From Desulfurococcales archaeon (GTDB lineage Archaea > Thermoproteota > Thermoprotei_A > Sulfolobales > Fervidicoccaceae): a stretch of DNA of 59,869 bases. Numbering within the stretch: the stretch's first letter is position 1; each line of letters starts with the position of its first letter. Below, in pieces: positions 27,424 through 37,093 of this stretch. The DNA is taken from the NCBI GenBank assembly GCA_027014955.1, contig JALWDA010000008.1, positions 1 through 59,869 of the forward strand, in the 5' to 3' direction. The notes below the pieces were generated by a model. It saw only the letters and a list, made by a program, of their open reading frames with translations. It did not search any database and was not told the DNA's origin. The translations under genes and the position numbers were made by a program.

Positions 27424-28746
27424 ATGTACCACCTGGATTACCAAAGAGTTGTATACGGTGGAAAGCCCTTGAACAGCGATGTTGGGGAGACGCTTCTCAA
27501 ATGCGTTAGTTGTGGAAGAGAGTACAAGCCAAGCCCAAGGCTGTTCAGATGTCCCAGATGTGGTGGATTGCTAGAGGTGGTACTAGGGAACCCTACATGG
27601 AGGCCCAAGGGAAGAGGAGTGTGGAGATATAGGGATTTGCTACCACAAACAAAAATAAGCCCTGTGACTATGGGCGAGGGTAGTACTCCCCTCATTGCGT
27701 CTCGCTTGCATAAGGGTCTATATTATAAGTTCGAAGGGTCCAACCCCACTGGGAGCTTCAAGGACAGGGGCATGACCGTTGCCACCACGATTGCTCTCGA
27801 GAATGGTGCAAGCTCAGTTATAGCAGCTAGCACGGGGAACACGGCCTCCAGTATGGCGGCATATGCCTCACGAGCTGGTCTTAGGCCGGTTATCTTTCTC
27901 CCCAGGAACAAGGTAGCAAAGGGGAAGATACTCCAGAGCATAGCCTATGGAGCAGCAATAGTGTGGGTAGAAGGGGGGTTCGACGATGCAATATCGCTTG
28001 CGATGAAGTTGTCTGAAGAAAAGCAAAAATACTATCCAATGAACTCTTTCAACCCCTGGCGCCTTGAGGGCCAGAAGACGCTCTATTATGAGGTGTTCGA
28101 GGACCTGGGAAAACCGCCGGATGCGATGGTGTATCCCGTAGGCAATGCTGGTAACATAAGCGCTGGGTGGAAGGCGGCGCAGGAGCTATTAATGCTGGGC
28201 GTGGCCGACACGGTGCCGAGGTTTCTGGGAGTCCAGGCAAGAGGAGCCAGCCCTATCGCCGACGCGGTTTCGAAAGGACTTGAGAAACCAGTGTTCGTCG
28301 ACAGTCCAGAAACCATTGCAAGCGCAATACGTATTGGCAAGCCCGTTAACTGGCCAAAAGCGCTCAAAGCCATTAGGGAGAGTAAGGGGACCGCGGTCGT
28401 GGTGGGCGATGATGAGATACTCCAGGCCCAGATGACTCTGGCTAGGCATGAGGGAATAATAGTGGAGCCCGCGAGCGCGGCATCGTATGCCGGTTACTTG
28501 AAAATGCTGGAAGAGGGTCTAGTTGATAGGGGTGATACAGTGGTACTTGTGCTTACAGGCCATGGTCTGAAGGACCCTGCATCGCTTGAATCCATGGTGT
28601 CAAACGAGGTCAGTGTAAAACCCAGTATAGACACTAATGAACTCGACAGAGTGCTAAGCGAGATTTGGCAGCATTCTGCGGCTGTGGAGGTCCAAAAAGG
28701 AAATGATGCTAGGAAGCCTTACCCTCTTTACCAGAATATTCCTTGA
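27424..28746 (+). CDS. thrC: Threonine synthase
   Basis: N-terminal Zn ribbon CVSCGREYKPSPRLFRCPRCGG; PLP site EGSNPTGSFKDRGMT. Confidence 0.95.
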   Translation: MYHLDYQRVVYGGKPLNSDVGETLLKCVSCGREYKPSPRLFRCPRCGGLLEVVLGNPTWRPKGRGVWRYRDLLPQTKISPVTMGEGSTPLIASRLHKGLYYKFEGSNPTGSFKDRGMTVATTIALENGASSVIAASTGNTASSMAAYASRAGLRPVIFLPRNKVAKGKILQSIAYGAAIVWVEGGFDDAISLAMKLSEEKQKYYPMNSFNPWRLEGQKTLYYEVFEDLGKPPDAMVYPVGNAGNISAGWKAAQELLMLGVADTVPRFLGVQARGASPIADAVSKGLEKPVFVDSPETIASAIRIGKPVNWPKALKAIRESKGTAVVVGDDEILQAQMTLARHEGIIVEPASAASYAGYLKMLEEGLVDRGDTVVLVLTGHGLKDPASLESMVSNEVSVKPSIDTNELDRVLSEIWQHSAAVEVQKGNDARKPYPLYQNIP

Positions 28747-29077
28747 GGAGGCTCTCTAGCTCCCTCAGTGCCTCTCTCTTGTAAGCGGGATTATCCGCTA
28801 GAAGCGCCTTATAGACAATGGCGTTCATCTTAGCCATGAATGTGAGGGCCTTCTCCAACTGTGCCACCTTTTCCTCAATTTGCTTTAAATGAGCGTTGAA
28901 ATGATTCATTCCATCTACAAGCGAGTTCAGTACAATGATTAGCTCGTCATCGTGGTGATGGTGGTGATGGTGATGATGGTGTTCCTCGGCCATCTCCGGG
29001 TGTGTTTCCATAACCTCTTCCATAACTTTTTCTATGTCCTCCTCCTTCTTGGGCATAGTCATTCTAAGCTTTACCAT
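28709..29077 (-). CDS. Hypothetical small protein with internal 10-His run, coiled-coil C-terminus
   Basis: MVKLRMTMPKKEEDIEKVMEEVMETHPEMAEEHHHHHHHHHHDDELI...; track start 29128, ATG 29077 preferred. Confidence 0.65.
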   Translation of the reverse strand: MVKLRMTMPKKEEDIEKVMEEVMETHPEMAEEHHHHHHHHHHDDELIIVLNSLVDGMNHFNAHLKQIEEKVAQLEKALTFMAKMNAIVYKALLADNPAYKREALRELESLLKEYSGKEGKAS

Positions 29078-29134
29078 TACAACCCCCATCATACTTCTGG
29101 CCTCGAGGGATTTAAAAAAGATAGCCAACCACGA

Positions 29135-30046
29135 CTAGAACAGGAGAGATTCAATCATGCCAGCCAGGAGCGTTATTCCCAGGAAAACATTCAACGCCTT
29201 ATAAGCTGCCTTTGCCAGCTCCCTCCTATTGGTCCTCGCGAACCTTATGCCAATTAACACTACCACCAGACCAGAGAGCAGAGAGGATGCAAGGGCAACT
29301 TTACCAAAAATCCCAAGCATATACATGCCCACCAAGGTTATGATTATCAGGATAAGCACCGCGATGGAAGCCCACCCCGTAACCCTGAACCCGTAGACCG
29401 CGGGGAGCATAGGAACCCTACTTCTAATATAGTCATCTACGTAGAACGAGCTTATGTACCATATGTGCACAATAGCCCACTCCGCTACAAGCAATCCTAA
29501 TAATAATGCCCCTATCCCGGGTGACTCCGTGGCTGCAACGTAGCCCCCAAAAGCAGGCATCCCCCCCGCTATACTACCTAATACAATGTTTAGAACGGTC
29601 CTCCTCTTAAGAAGGACAGTATAGAGGAATACGTCTACTATAAACCCGATAAGCCCTGCTATAAAAACCCAGACGTTAACAAGATACGCGAGGATCAGCC
29701 CGCCTGCAAGGAAGGCAAGAGATACTACAAGGGCCATTCTGGTCGAGATTTTACCAGATGGGAGGCCTCTACATTTGGTTCTCTCCATCATGCCATCTAT
29801 GTCCCTGTCAAAGTACATGTTGAGCCCTGTCGTCCCGGAGACGCTTAGGTATAACGACGCTGTCAGTGTGAGGAGGGTCCCCAAATCTATCCTACCAAGC
29901 GAGCCAATGAAGTATCCAGCTACGCCGCTCAATACGAGGAAAAGGGTCTGCCTAACCTTAAAGAGGTCAACCACAACCAAGTGCATGAGATAGGGTGTAG
30001 ATGTGAGCTCGCTACAAGGTCTTTTCAAGGTTGTCCCATCCACCAT
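29135..30046 (-). CDS. ctaB: Protoheme IX farnesyltransferase (UbiA superfamily)
   Basis: NMYFDRDIDGMMERTKCRGLPSGKIS; multi-TM. Confidence 0.87.
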   Translation of the reverse strand: MVDGTTLKRPCSELTSTPYLMHLVVVDLFKVRQTLFLVLSGVAGYFIGSLGRIDLGTLLTLTASLYLSVSGTTGLNMYFDRDIDGMMERTKCRGLPSGKISTRMALVVSLAFLAGGLILAYLVNVWVFIAGLIGFIVDVFLYTVLLKRRTVLNIVLGSIAGGMPAFGGYVAATESPGIGALLLGLLVAEWAIVHIWYISSFYVDDYIRSRVPMLPAVYGFRVTGWASIAVLILIIITLVGMYMLGIFGKVALASSLLSGLVVVLIGIRFARTNRRELAKAAYKALNVFLGITLLAGMIESLLF

Positions 30047-31019
30047 CCCTATACCTCACGTCCCTGTACCTCACCGTGCCAGCTGGCTCCTCACAGTACT
30101 CACCTATCTTCATACACCTGATACCTTTATTACTACATATACTATACACGTGTCCTGGCTCCAGCTTGGTTGAGAAAACAATCTCATACTCCTCGCCCCC
30201 CTCGAGGACGGCCTTCTCCCACAGAGACTCTCCCCCGACCTGCCCTAAATCCTCAAGTATTTTCGAAACGACAGCGTCGGGTTCTGGCAGGGTGTTGATA
30301 CATATGCCCGTGCCGCTGGACCGTGAAAGCATTATAAGACTGCGTAACAGCCCGTCACTCGTGTCAATACTAGATGTGGCACGTACTTCTCTCAGCATAT
30401 AAGCAGAATCAAGGACTACTCTGGGCCTCCACTTAACGTTGTCTCCGAGCAGTTCTTGAGGCCGCCTCCGTAGCTCGTAGAAGAGCAGCCCGATCAAACC
30501 TGGGATCCCATACCCGTTTACAAGAGTCGTGAACAATGCCTCGCCAGGAGAACCTCCTCCTCTCGGTATGAGCTTGCCGTCGGCCACTCCTATAACAGAA
30601 ACGCTTATCCACCCATACTCTCCTCCCGAAGAATTGGTGTCACCGCCTAAGAATGAGAGATTGTATTGGGCAGCAGAGTCACGAAGACCTTTGGCAAGGC
30701 TATGGAGATAATCCTTGTCCACGCTACTAGGTAAGCCAAGATCTACGGTAAACCCTATTGGTCTAGCTCCCTTAGCTACAATATCGGCAACTGAACCTGT
30801 GAGGGCACGCCAGCTCCAGTCATAGGGCTCCTCCCAAGGGTATCTTGAAAACTTCTCGGTATTGCCATCCGTGCTCACAACAATCCTTGGAGCCTCGACC
30901 GGGATATCGTGCGCGTCGTCAGGCCACTTCAGTATAGATTCACTGGGCTCGAGCTCTCTTAGAACATCCATTATAACTTCTATTGCCTCGTCCTCAGCCA
31001 GGACTCTATGCTTGGTCAA
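30012..31019 (-). CDS. thiL: Thiamine-monophosphate kinase-like (ThiL/AIR synthase fold)
   Basis: RALTGSVADIVAKGARPIGFTVDLGLPSSVD...FLGGDTNSS...SIDTSDGLLRSL. Confidence 0.88.
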   Translation of the reverse strand: MTKHRVLAEDEAIEVIMDVLRELEPSESILKWPDDAHDIPVEAPRIVVSTDGNTEKFSRYPWEEPYDWSWRALTGSVADIVAKGARPIGFTVDLGLPSSVDKDYLHSLAKGLRDSAAQYNLSFLGGDTNSSGGEYGWISVSVIGVADGKLIPRGGGSPGEALFTTLVNGYGIPGLIGLLFYELRRRPQELLGDNVKWRPRVVLDSAYMLREVRATSSIDTSDGLLRSLIMLSRSSGTGICINTLPEPDAVVSKILEDLGQVGGESLWEKAVLEGGEEYEIVFSTKLEPGHVYSICSNKGIRCMKIGEYCEEPAGTVRYRDVRYRDGGWDNLEKTL

Positions 31020-32185
31020 GTGGCTTCTTCCCTCACAACGACAGGCGTCCCGAGTAGTCTCCTCATGACGCTGTCAACAAACCTTATGAACACACCTCTC
31101 TGACCCAATATTGGGCCAGCTTTGCCAGGCTCTATCCTGACCACTATAGTGTTTCCCTCTATGTCAGCGTTGACAATGTGTTTCACAACCCAGGGGAGGG
31201 GATGAAGTGATTTTATGTACTGGGATAGGTCCAGCCCTGCTTCCACAACCCTTATGCTGAAACCGGTTATCTCCTCAACTTTTTGCACCCTTTCACCTCC
31301 CCGCCCAACGGTCCTGCCATGGTGACCCTGTTTAACCACGACGAGCATGTCGGGGGCGGATTTTGCCTCGGAGGGAAGGTTAAGGGTTCTCTTGTCAGGT
31401 CTGCAGTCGATCACCGTTACTATGTCGGCATCCGGAGCTATTCTCGAGACCTCTGCTTTAACCCTTTGCTCGTCTTCGGTTAGAGTCCTCTTCCTCATCT
31501 TGAGCTCGAGCAGTAGTCTAACTGCCTTCTGCGCGCCCGGTCTCACGATGTCGCGTAGCCCGAGGTCCACTACCGCTGCATCCTCCTCTCCCAAGAGAAG
31601 CTCCCTTAGCTGGAGTATCTGTGACACCGGATGTTGGCTTGTCTGGAAGACAGGGTCTCCTGCCACTACTAGCTTGGAGTCTCTCCCAATACGCGAGATT
31701 ATCTCCAACATGCTCTCAACGGGAACATTCTGCACATCGTCTACAAACACGAGGGTGTTGTCAAAGGTGCGCCCCCTAAGATAATGTGTGTCTGAGAACT
31801 TTATCATTCCCTGGGAAATCATATCCGAGAGGGCTTCCTTGCCGATGTGGGGGAGCAGAAGGTCCTCCAAATATTCCCTAACTAGCTTGGGATAGGCTTC
31901 GCCCAGCTCTGCCATACCCAGCTCTCTGCCAGTCTCAACGTCTACAATGGGCTTCGCTATTACTATCCGGTCAAATACACCATTATTAAGCTGGGTGAAA
32001 CCATAAGACAGTGTTATGAGGCTTTTACCTGTCCCCGTGGGACCGAATACACCAACTATTTTATAACTAGAGTCCCCCAAGGCGTTTAAGAGCCTCTTTT
32101 GACCTTCGGTCAGAGGTGTGAGCCCGCCTGGCAGGGCGGGGTACTCGGGCTCATCCTGTTTCTTCGAACCCTTCTTGCGGGGCAA
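31016..32185 (-). CDS. PhoH-like ATPase with C-terminal KH-type region
   Basis: GVFGPTGTGKSLITLSYG (Walker A), RTFDNTLVFVDDVQNVP, then KH-like GRTVGRGGERVQKVEEITG. Confidence 0.88.
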   Translation of the reverse strand: MPRKKGSKKQDEPEYPALPGGLTPLTEGQKRLLNALGDSSYKIVGVFGPTGTGKSLITLSYGFTQLNNGVFDRIVIAKPIVDVETGRELGMAELGEAYPKLVREYLEDLLLPHIGKEALSDMISQGMIKFSDTHYLRGRTFDNTLVFVDDVQNVPVESMLEIISRIGRDSKLVVAGDPVFQTSQHPVSQILQLRELLLGEEDAAVVDLGLRDIVRPGAQKAVRLLLELKMRKRTLTEDEQRVKAEVSRIAPDADIVTVIDCRPDKRTLNLPSEAKSAPDMLVVVKQGHHGRTVGRGGERVQKVEEITGFSIRVVEAGLDLSQYIKSLHPLPWVVKHIVNADIEGNTIVVRIEPGKAGPILGQRGVFIRFVDSVMRRLLGTPVVVREEAT

Positions 32186-32852
32186 TGTTGTCCACCTCCT
32201 TCCTTAGAAGCCTCTCCAACCTGGTTATCCTGTTCCATCCCTCTTCAAGCATGCCGTTGAGCAGCCTTACAAGCTCATCGAGGTTCTCGGTTTCAATATA
32301 TATTGACTCGTTGTCTTTAAACGGTATTGTCACCTGGACCCCACTCACGAGCTCCACGAGCCAACCCTTATCAGAGCATCCCATTACGCCCGAGTGTTTG
32401 AAGCCAGCCATGCGCGCAATCCGTATTAGCTCAAGAGCCTCGGCCTCATCTAGGGTCATGATATGGAGAATGGGGCCCGTTGCCTGAATCCAGAACCTCC
32501 TCAGAGGCTTAATCTCTAGGGCCTTTTTAAGAACACTGGAATCGATAAGGTCATGGCTTTTAAAAACCACGTTGTCCTCATCCCTCTCCCAAGGGTAATG
32601 GGAATCCAGCACTACTACTCTTCCACTGCAAGAACTCGTTGTGTAGGACTTCTTACGCGCGTTTATCACTTTCAAGAGGCCGAGAATCCTTCGGTCTAGA
32701 TACCCTATGTCGAGATCCTCGTATATCCTCTTTATGAACAGCTTCTTCCGCTCATTCCACCTTGCCAATGAGGGTGAGCATATATGCGCGTCCCTCATAA
32801 GTTGTGTACCCCTTTGCGGAACACGTATCCACTCATAAATCAGCCACGCCAT
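32151..32852 (-). CDS. taw3: tRNA(Phe) wybutosine-modification methyltransferase Tyw3 family
   Basis: YTTSSCSGRVVVLD..., FWIQATGPILHIMTLDEA, GFKHSGVMGCSDKGWLVEL. Confidence 0.9.
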   Translation of the reverse strand: MAWLIYEWIRVPQRGTQLMRDAHICSPSLARWNERKKLFIKRIYEDLDIGYLDRRILGLLKVINARKKSYTTSSCSGRVVVLDSHYPWERDEDNVVFKSHDLIDSSVLKKALEIKPLRRFWIQATGPILHIMTLDEAEALELIRIARMAGFKHSGVMGCSDKGWLVELVSGVQVTIPFKDNESIYIETENLDELVRLLNGMLEEGWNRITRLERLLRKEVDNIAPQEGFEETG

Positions 32853-33082
32853 GTCTTGTAAAGAGGACTTATGGGGTTTATTGTCATTGTTATCTCAAGA
32901 GAACATCAAATAGTGATACAAACGCCCATTTATGCTACAAATACAATAAGATATCGCTAATGAAAAAGCCAAGTGCTAAAAGACCCTGGAAGTCCCCGCT
33001 GGGATCATTCGGAGAAAAGTATGTTCCCTCTAATATGCTGGGAGTGAGCTGAGGCATCGGGTGCCTCGAAACAAGGGTTATA

Positions 33083-33349
33083 TTATTTCTTACCTGTACG
33101 TCTTCTGTAAACCTCTTCTCTAATTTCCTTCGCTAGGTTTATGCATCCAGTGCCCCTCTCTAGGAGGCCCATTTCGACAAGTTTATCAATAACCTCCTCT
33201 GGATTCCCAATTTTTTCGAGAACCTTAAGCTCTCTTGTAGCGACGATTTCTCCCACGGATATGTTGTTCAAGAAATAGCTGAGAACCCTTCTCTCCTCTT
33301 CTCCTAGACCCTTAAACAGTTTATCTTTGTTTACAGCATCATTTCCCAT
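33083..33349 (-). CDS. Small winged-helix-like protein (hypothetical)
   Basis: 88 aa; LSYFLNNISVGEIVATRELKVLEKIGNPEEVIDKLVEMGLLERG. Confidence 0.6.
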   Translation of the reverse strand: MGNDAVNKDKLFKGLGEEERRVLSYFLNNISVGEIVATRELKVLEKIGNPEEVIDKLVEMGLLERGTGCINLAKEIREEVYRRRTGKK

Positions 33350-33624
33350 ACAGACCGCTCAGCCCTCTGCTGGGTTTTCATCGATGCTCCATTGGTTGCA
33401 ATCATGTAGCCTATCGCGTACCTTATAGCCTCGCTTCTGCTCGAGAAAATACCCTGCTCAACCATCTTGTCTATGGCATTTATAAGCTCTCGGGGTATTT
33501 TGCATGTTACAAGCACGCTTTTGGAAGACCTTGGCATTGTGGGATCACCGTTTTGTGGCTCTCGGCGGTGTGGCAAGTCCACTTGCATGTTATGTGTTGG
33601 AGACCTTTTTAAGCCGGGAAACAA
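33331..33624 (-). CDS. Ribbon-helix-helix DNA-binding protein
   Basis: KSVLVTCKIPRELINAIDKMVEQGIFSSRSEAIRYAIGYMI; real start may be MPRSSKS (~33537). Confidence 0.82.
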   Translation of the reverse strand: MFPGLKRSPTHNMQVDLPHRREPQNGDPTMPRSSKSVLVTCKIPRELINAIDKMVEQGIFSSRSEAIRYAIGYMIATNGASMKTQQRAERSVWEMML

Positions 33625-33647
33625 TGTATGCCCGGGCCCCCTACTAC

Positions 33648-34613
33648 TCAGGGAGTCATAACAAGTTCTACGGGTGCACCGCCTCCGAATATGACAAAGA
33701 GGGGCGCGATGCCAAGTAGGAGAATGTGTGCCATAAGGAATACTAGGAGGTAGTCTCCATAGAACCTCAGGCTACCCCTTACGACCTTTGATACGAAGAG
33801 ACTGGAGAATACGACTATGACCATGTTAGAGTAGAATGAGAGGACCCATGCCCTATCAATGGGCAGGCTCGCGGAGAGAAAACCCCCTAAAGCAGCCCCC
33901 AGGCCCCCTTGCTGGAAGTTATAGGAAAGGTAAAGCAGGAAAAGGGTGGCGCCCTCGAAGACTATTAGAGCTAACATGGATATGTAATAGTAGGGCCTCA
34001 GGGAACCTATCTTCATATGTTCGAAAGCCTGTAATCTCCGGGTGAAATCAGCCATAACCTGGACAACCTGGGGAGCCCTGCCCCCGCTCTCTGAGGCGGG
34101 TATGAGCACCCTGAGAACGTTGAGGACACGCTCGGGTAGGCCGTAAGATATCCTCGAGAGGGCGGTCTCCGTGTCGAGCCCCTCATCCAAGTAGGATATC
34201 AGCATCAATATCCTCCTTCTAAGAAAGGGCGATGTTATCTTTGGAACAGTCCTTCTAAGCGCCTCAATAAAGTTAAGACCAGTCCTCAGGTTCACTGCGA
34301 GTGTATCTGCTATGATGGTCAGGCTCTCGTTTATCCTCCTAAGCTCTCCAACGATTTGTCTTGCCTTTATAGCTATGGGTATGTGGGCTATGAATATGCT
34401 CATCGCCAGGCTTAGCATGAAGAAGGGGGCCATGGGCCCGGCTCCTCTGAAAAGTATATCTGGCAATAGGTCCCTGAACCTGATGGCAAGTGTGAGGAAT
34501 GCCGCTAGTGAGGTAAATGTGACTGCCACTGCAGTCAACGGCACAATGTAGCCGAAGGAGTCCACCCTCTTCAGCTTCAGTACCTCTCCAGAGTCCCTCG
34601 ACATGGTACTCAC
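33648..34613 (-). CDS. Type II secretion/type IV pilus inner membrane protein (TadC/GspF-like)
   Basis: Multi-TM; RTGLNFIEALRRTVPKITSPFLRRRILMLISYLDEGLDTETALSRI. Confidence 0.83.
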   Translation of the reverse strand: MSTMSRDSGEVLKLKRVDSFGYIVPLTAVAVTFTSLAAFLTLAIRFRDLLPDILFRGAGPMAPFFMLSLAMSIFIAHIPIAIKARQIVGELRRINESLTIIADTLAVNLRTGLNFIEALRRTVPKITSPFLRRRILMLISYLDEGLDTETALSRISYGLPERVLNVLRVLIPASESGGRAPQVVQVMADFTRRLQAFEHMKIGSLRPYYYISMLALIVFEGATLFLLYLSYNFQQGGLGAALGGFLSASLPIDRAWVLSFYSNMVIVVFSSLFVSKVVRGSLRFYGDYLLVFLMAHILLLGIAPLFVIFGGGAPVELVMTP

Positions 34614-35500
34614 AGCCTGACCTCGCTTGTGATGGCGTCAACTATCAGGATTAGTACCACGAATATCAGGGGTACCGCGAAGAAGGATATAATGAGTAGC
34701 ATAACATCGGCAGGGAGGGGAAGGCCCCCGAACCCCCCTAGGAATAGAACAGAGATCATCGACAACAGGGGGAAAACCAGTGCAATCACTATATAGATCT
34801 CCATTATCATAGAGAGCTTATCAACGACCTCTCGTAACTTCGCCTCAAGGCTGTCCAGAACAGAGCTCAGGCTTGTGAAGAGAAACTCGTAGACGCCGAC
34901 GCCTGTCTGGGACAGGGAAGAGAGGCCCTCGTACACCTCGACTAGGGTGGGTGAGGTTGTTATCAGGCTCTCCTTGTAAAGGGCCTCACTTACGTCCTCT
35001 CCTCTGACTATCCTGTTGATTATCCTCATAAGAGTGTTGTACGCATGCTTGTTCCTGACAAGCTCTGCGCTTTTCTCTATAATCCTCTGAACACCCATGC
35101 CACTGGCAGCGAGAGCGGTCATTATTAGGAGCATGTAGGGGAGGTACGCGTTTATCTGGGTCTTAATGTTGTTGGCCCTTATTACTGGGACCAGGACAGA
35201 GACTCCTAGGAACATGAGTGATATACTGGTGCTGAGTATTAATGAGAGGAGGAGTGAGAAAAGGGGGGTGTATCCTAGAAGGTACCTGTGTGTTACGAAA
35301 AGGGTAGGAAGAGCCAGTACATATAGTAGCATGTCGTAGAAGACTATGGCCCTTATGTAGAAGGGAGGTGGAAGCGGGTAGCCCAGCTCCTCCAGATATT
35401 TTGACAGCCAGGAAAGCCTAGATACAAATAGCCTGTCTATGAATGTGCCACTAACTATGTTGTTCGCGAGCACCACAAGTCTTATTGTCGCATGTGCCAT
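34610..35500 (-). CDS. Second type II secretion/type IV pilus inner membrane protein (TadC/GspF-like)
   Basis: Multi-TM; INAYLPYMLLIMTALAASGMGVQRIIEKSAE; 4-nt overlap with next gene. Confidence 0.83.
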   Translation of the reverse strand: MAHATIRLVVLANNIVSGTFIDRLFVSRLSWLSKYLEELGYPLPPPFYIRAIVFYDMLLYVLALPTLFVTHRYLLGYTPLFSLLLSLILSTSISLMFLGVSVLVPVIRANNIKTQINAYLPYMLLIMTALAASGMGVQRIIEKSAELVRNKHAYNTLMRIINRIVRGEDVSEALYKESLITTSPTLVEVYEGLSSLSQTGVGVYEFLFTSLSSVLDSLEAKLREVVDKLSMIMEIYIVIALVFPLLSMISVLFLGGFGGLPLPADVMLLIISFFAVPLIFVVLILIVDAITSEVRL

Positions 35501-35515
35501 AACTGCTCTTCCATG

Positions 35516-37093
35516 TCATCTGTAGCCCGCAGCCCTCGCCTTATCATATATTGCGTCGGGGGAGTAATAATATTCTTGCATCACCCTAGCCACGTCGGAG
35601 TGGTGGAACATTCTCTCACCTATCATCCACTTTATTATCGCCCTCCGCTTCCTCAGGTCGTCGAGGAGGTCCCTCTCACTGAGCCCGCTCTTAGCTGCTA
35701 TGAGCCTCAGCCCTGGCGGGTGCTGAGCCTCTGCCCACTCCCTCGTCGTGGGGCTATACTTGAAACTGGGTATGCTGTTAATCATATCCCTCACAGGGTC
35801 GTACCCGGTTATGTCGACAACCTCCACGACCTTCCTTACAATCGCCCCTTCCTCCTTAACACGTGACAGGACAACCATGGTGTTAAGCAGGGGGAGCATG
35901 CTCCGGGGCACGTTTAGAGGGGGGTTCTCCAGCCTCCTTATGACCTGGTCGAAGCTCTCCCCGTGTATAGTCCCCAGGCCACCATGGCCCACACTTATAG
36001 CTTGGAAGAACGTATAGGCCTCCTCACCCCTTATCTCGCCGACGATTATGTAGTCAGGCCTTTGCCTGAGGCTGGACTTGAGTAGCTCGAAGAGGTCTAT
36101 GTTCTTCACCCCCTCCTCTGAGCTGGGCCTTGCTATAAGGGGTGTCCAGTTCTCATGCTCAAGGCGTAGCTCGCTTGTCTCCTCAATGGTGACTATCTTC
36201 TTCTGGGGGGGTATGAGCATGGCTATTGCGTTGAGAAGCGTGGTCTTACCGCTGGCCATGGGACCCGCTATTAACATTGTCATTGTATGGCTTACCAGTA
36301 GCCATAGGTAGGCAGCCATGCTTGGGCTCAGGGTTCCCAGGCTGACAAGCCGGGGGAGTGTGAAGGGCTCCTCGCTACTCCTCCTAATAGTGAAGCTAGT
36401 CCCCCTACGGCTAACCACGTCAAGAGTTATGTGTGCCCTGAAGTCCTTCGGGGGAAGGGGGCCCTCGACTATTGGGTTCGCGTATACTAGGTCCTGCCCG
36501 GCCCTGTAGGCTAGTCTTCGAGCAAAGTTCGTAAGCTCCTCCTCATCGTCAAACACGACAGTTGTAGGAAGCCACTCGTACTCACGGTGGAAGACATAGA
36601 CAGGACTACCCGCGCCAGAGCATGTTATGTCCTCTATCTTGGGGTCGTTGTACATGACATCAATAGGGCCGTACCCGAGGAAGTCGCGTTTCAGATAGTA
36701 TAATATCTTCTCGTAGCTAGACTCCCCTATATTCATTTTTAGCATATCTAGAGTCTTTTTGAAGGCCCTCTCCAGCCTCGCTTCTGCAAGCCAGGGGGCC
36801 CTTCTAACAAGGCTGGGGTCAAGATGGAAAACCCTAGGCATGATCTCCTTAAGCTCTGCAAGTTTCTTTGCCTCACTGTTAACAAGAATGGGCTCGATGG
36901 GCATGTAGTATATCCTGCCTTTGTCCCTGTATACGAGCGCGTAAGCGTGTCTAGTGACTTTATAGAACTCGACGATATCTATTCCTTCGAGGAATCTCCT
37001 TAGTATAGCCTCGTGCCCATTACCGTTTCCATTGCCGTTGCCATTACCGTTTACCGACTTGTTTCTCTTTATGAGGGCCATACACGTCACCAT
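35516..37093 (-). CDS. Type II/IV secretion system (pilus) ATPase, TadA/VirB11-like
   Basis: IAGPMASGKTTLLNAIAMLIPPQKKIVTIEETSELRL, RQRPDYIIVGEIRGEEAYTFFQAISVGHGGLGTIHGES; N-terminal (NG) repeat. Confidence 0.95.
   Translation of the reverse strand: MVTCMALIKRNKSVNGNGNGNGNGNGHEAILRRFLEGIDIVEFYKVTRHAYALVYRDKGRIYYMPIEPILVNSEAKKLAELKEIMPRVFHLDPSLVRRAPWLAEARLERAFKKTLDMLKMNIGESSYEKILYYLKRDFLGYGPIDVMYNDPKIEDITCSGAGSPVYVFHREYEWLPTTVVFDDEEELTNFARRLAYRAGQDLVYANPIVEGPLPPKDFRAHITLDVVSRRGTSFTIRRSSEEPFTLPRLVSLGTLSPSMAAYLWLLVSHTMTMLIAGPMASGKTTLLNAIAMLIPPQKKIVTIEETSELRLEHENWTPLIARPSSEEGVKNIDLFELLKSSLRQRPDYIIVGEIRGEEAYTFFQAISVGHGGLGTIHGESFDQVIRRLENPPLNVPRSMLPLLNTMVVLSRVKEEGAIVRKVVEVVDITGYDPVRDMINSIPSFKYSPTTREWAEAQHPPGLRLIAAKSGLSERDLLDDLRKRRAIIKWMIGERMFHHSDVARVMQEYYYSPDAIYDKARAAGYR

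Noticed and set aside
32959-33052. 30-aa basic ORF MKKPSAKRPWKSPLGSFGEKYVPSNMLGVS
   Set aside because: Very short, no coupling or family signal; could be chance, so not listed as CDS.
33051-33067. Hairpin GAGGCA-TCGGG-TGCCTC
   Set aside because: Single 6-bp stem just beyond the 3' end of a minus-strand gene; probably incidental or a weak terminator.
33083-33624. Calling the RHH/wHTH pair a toxin-antitoxin system
   Set aside because: Neither protein shows a recognised toxin fold; position fits pilus-operon regulators equally well.
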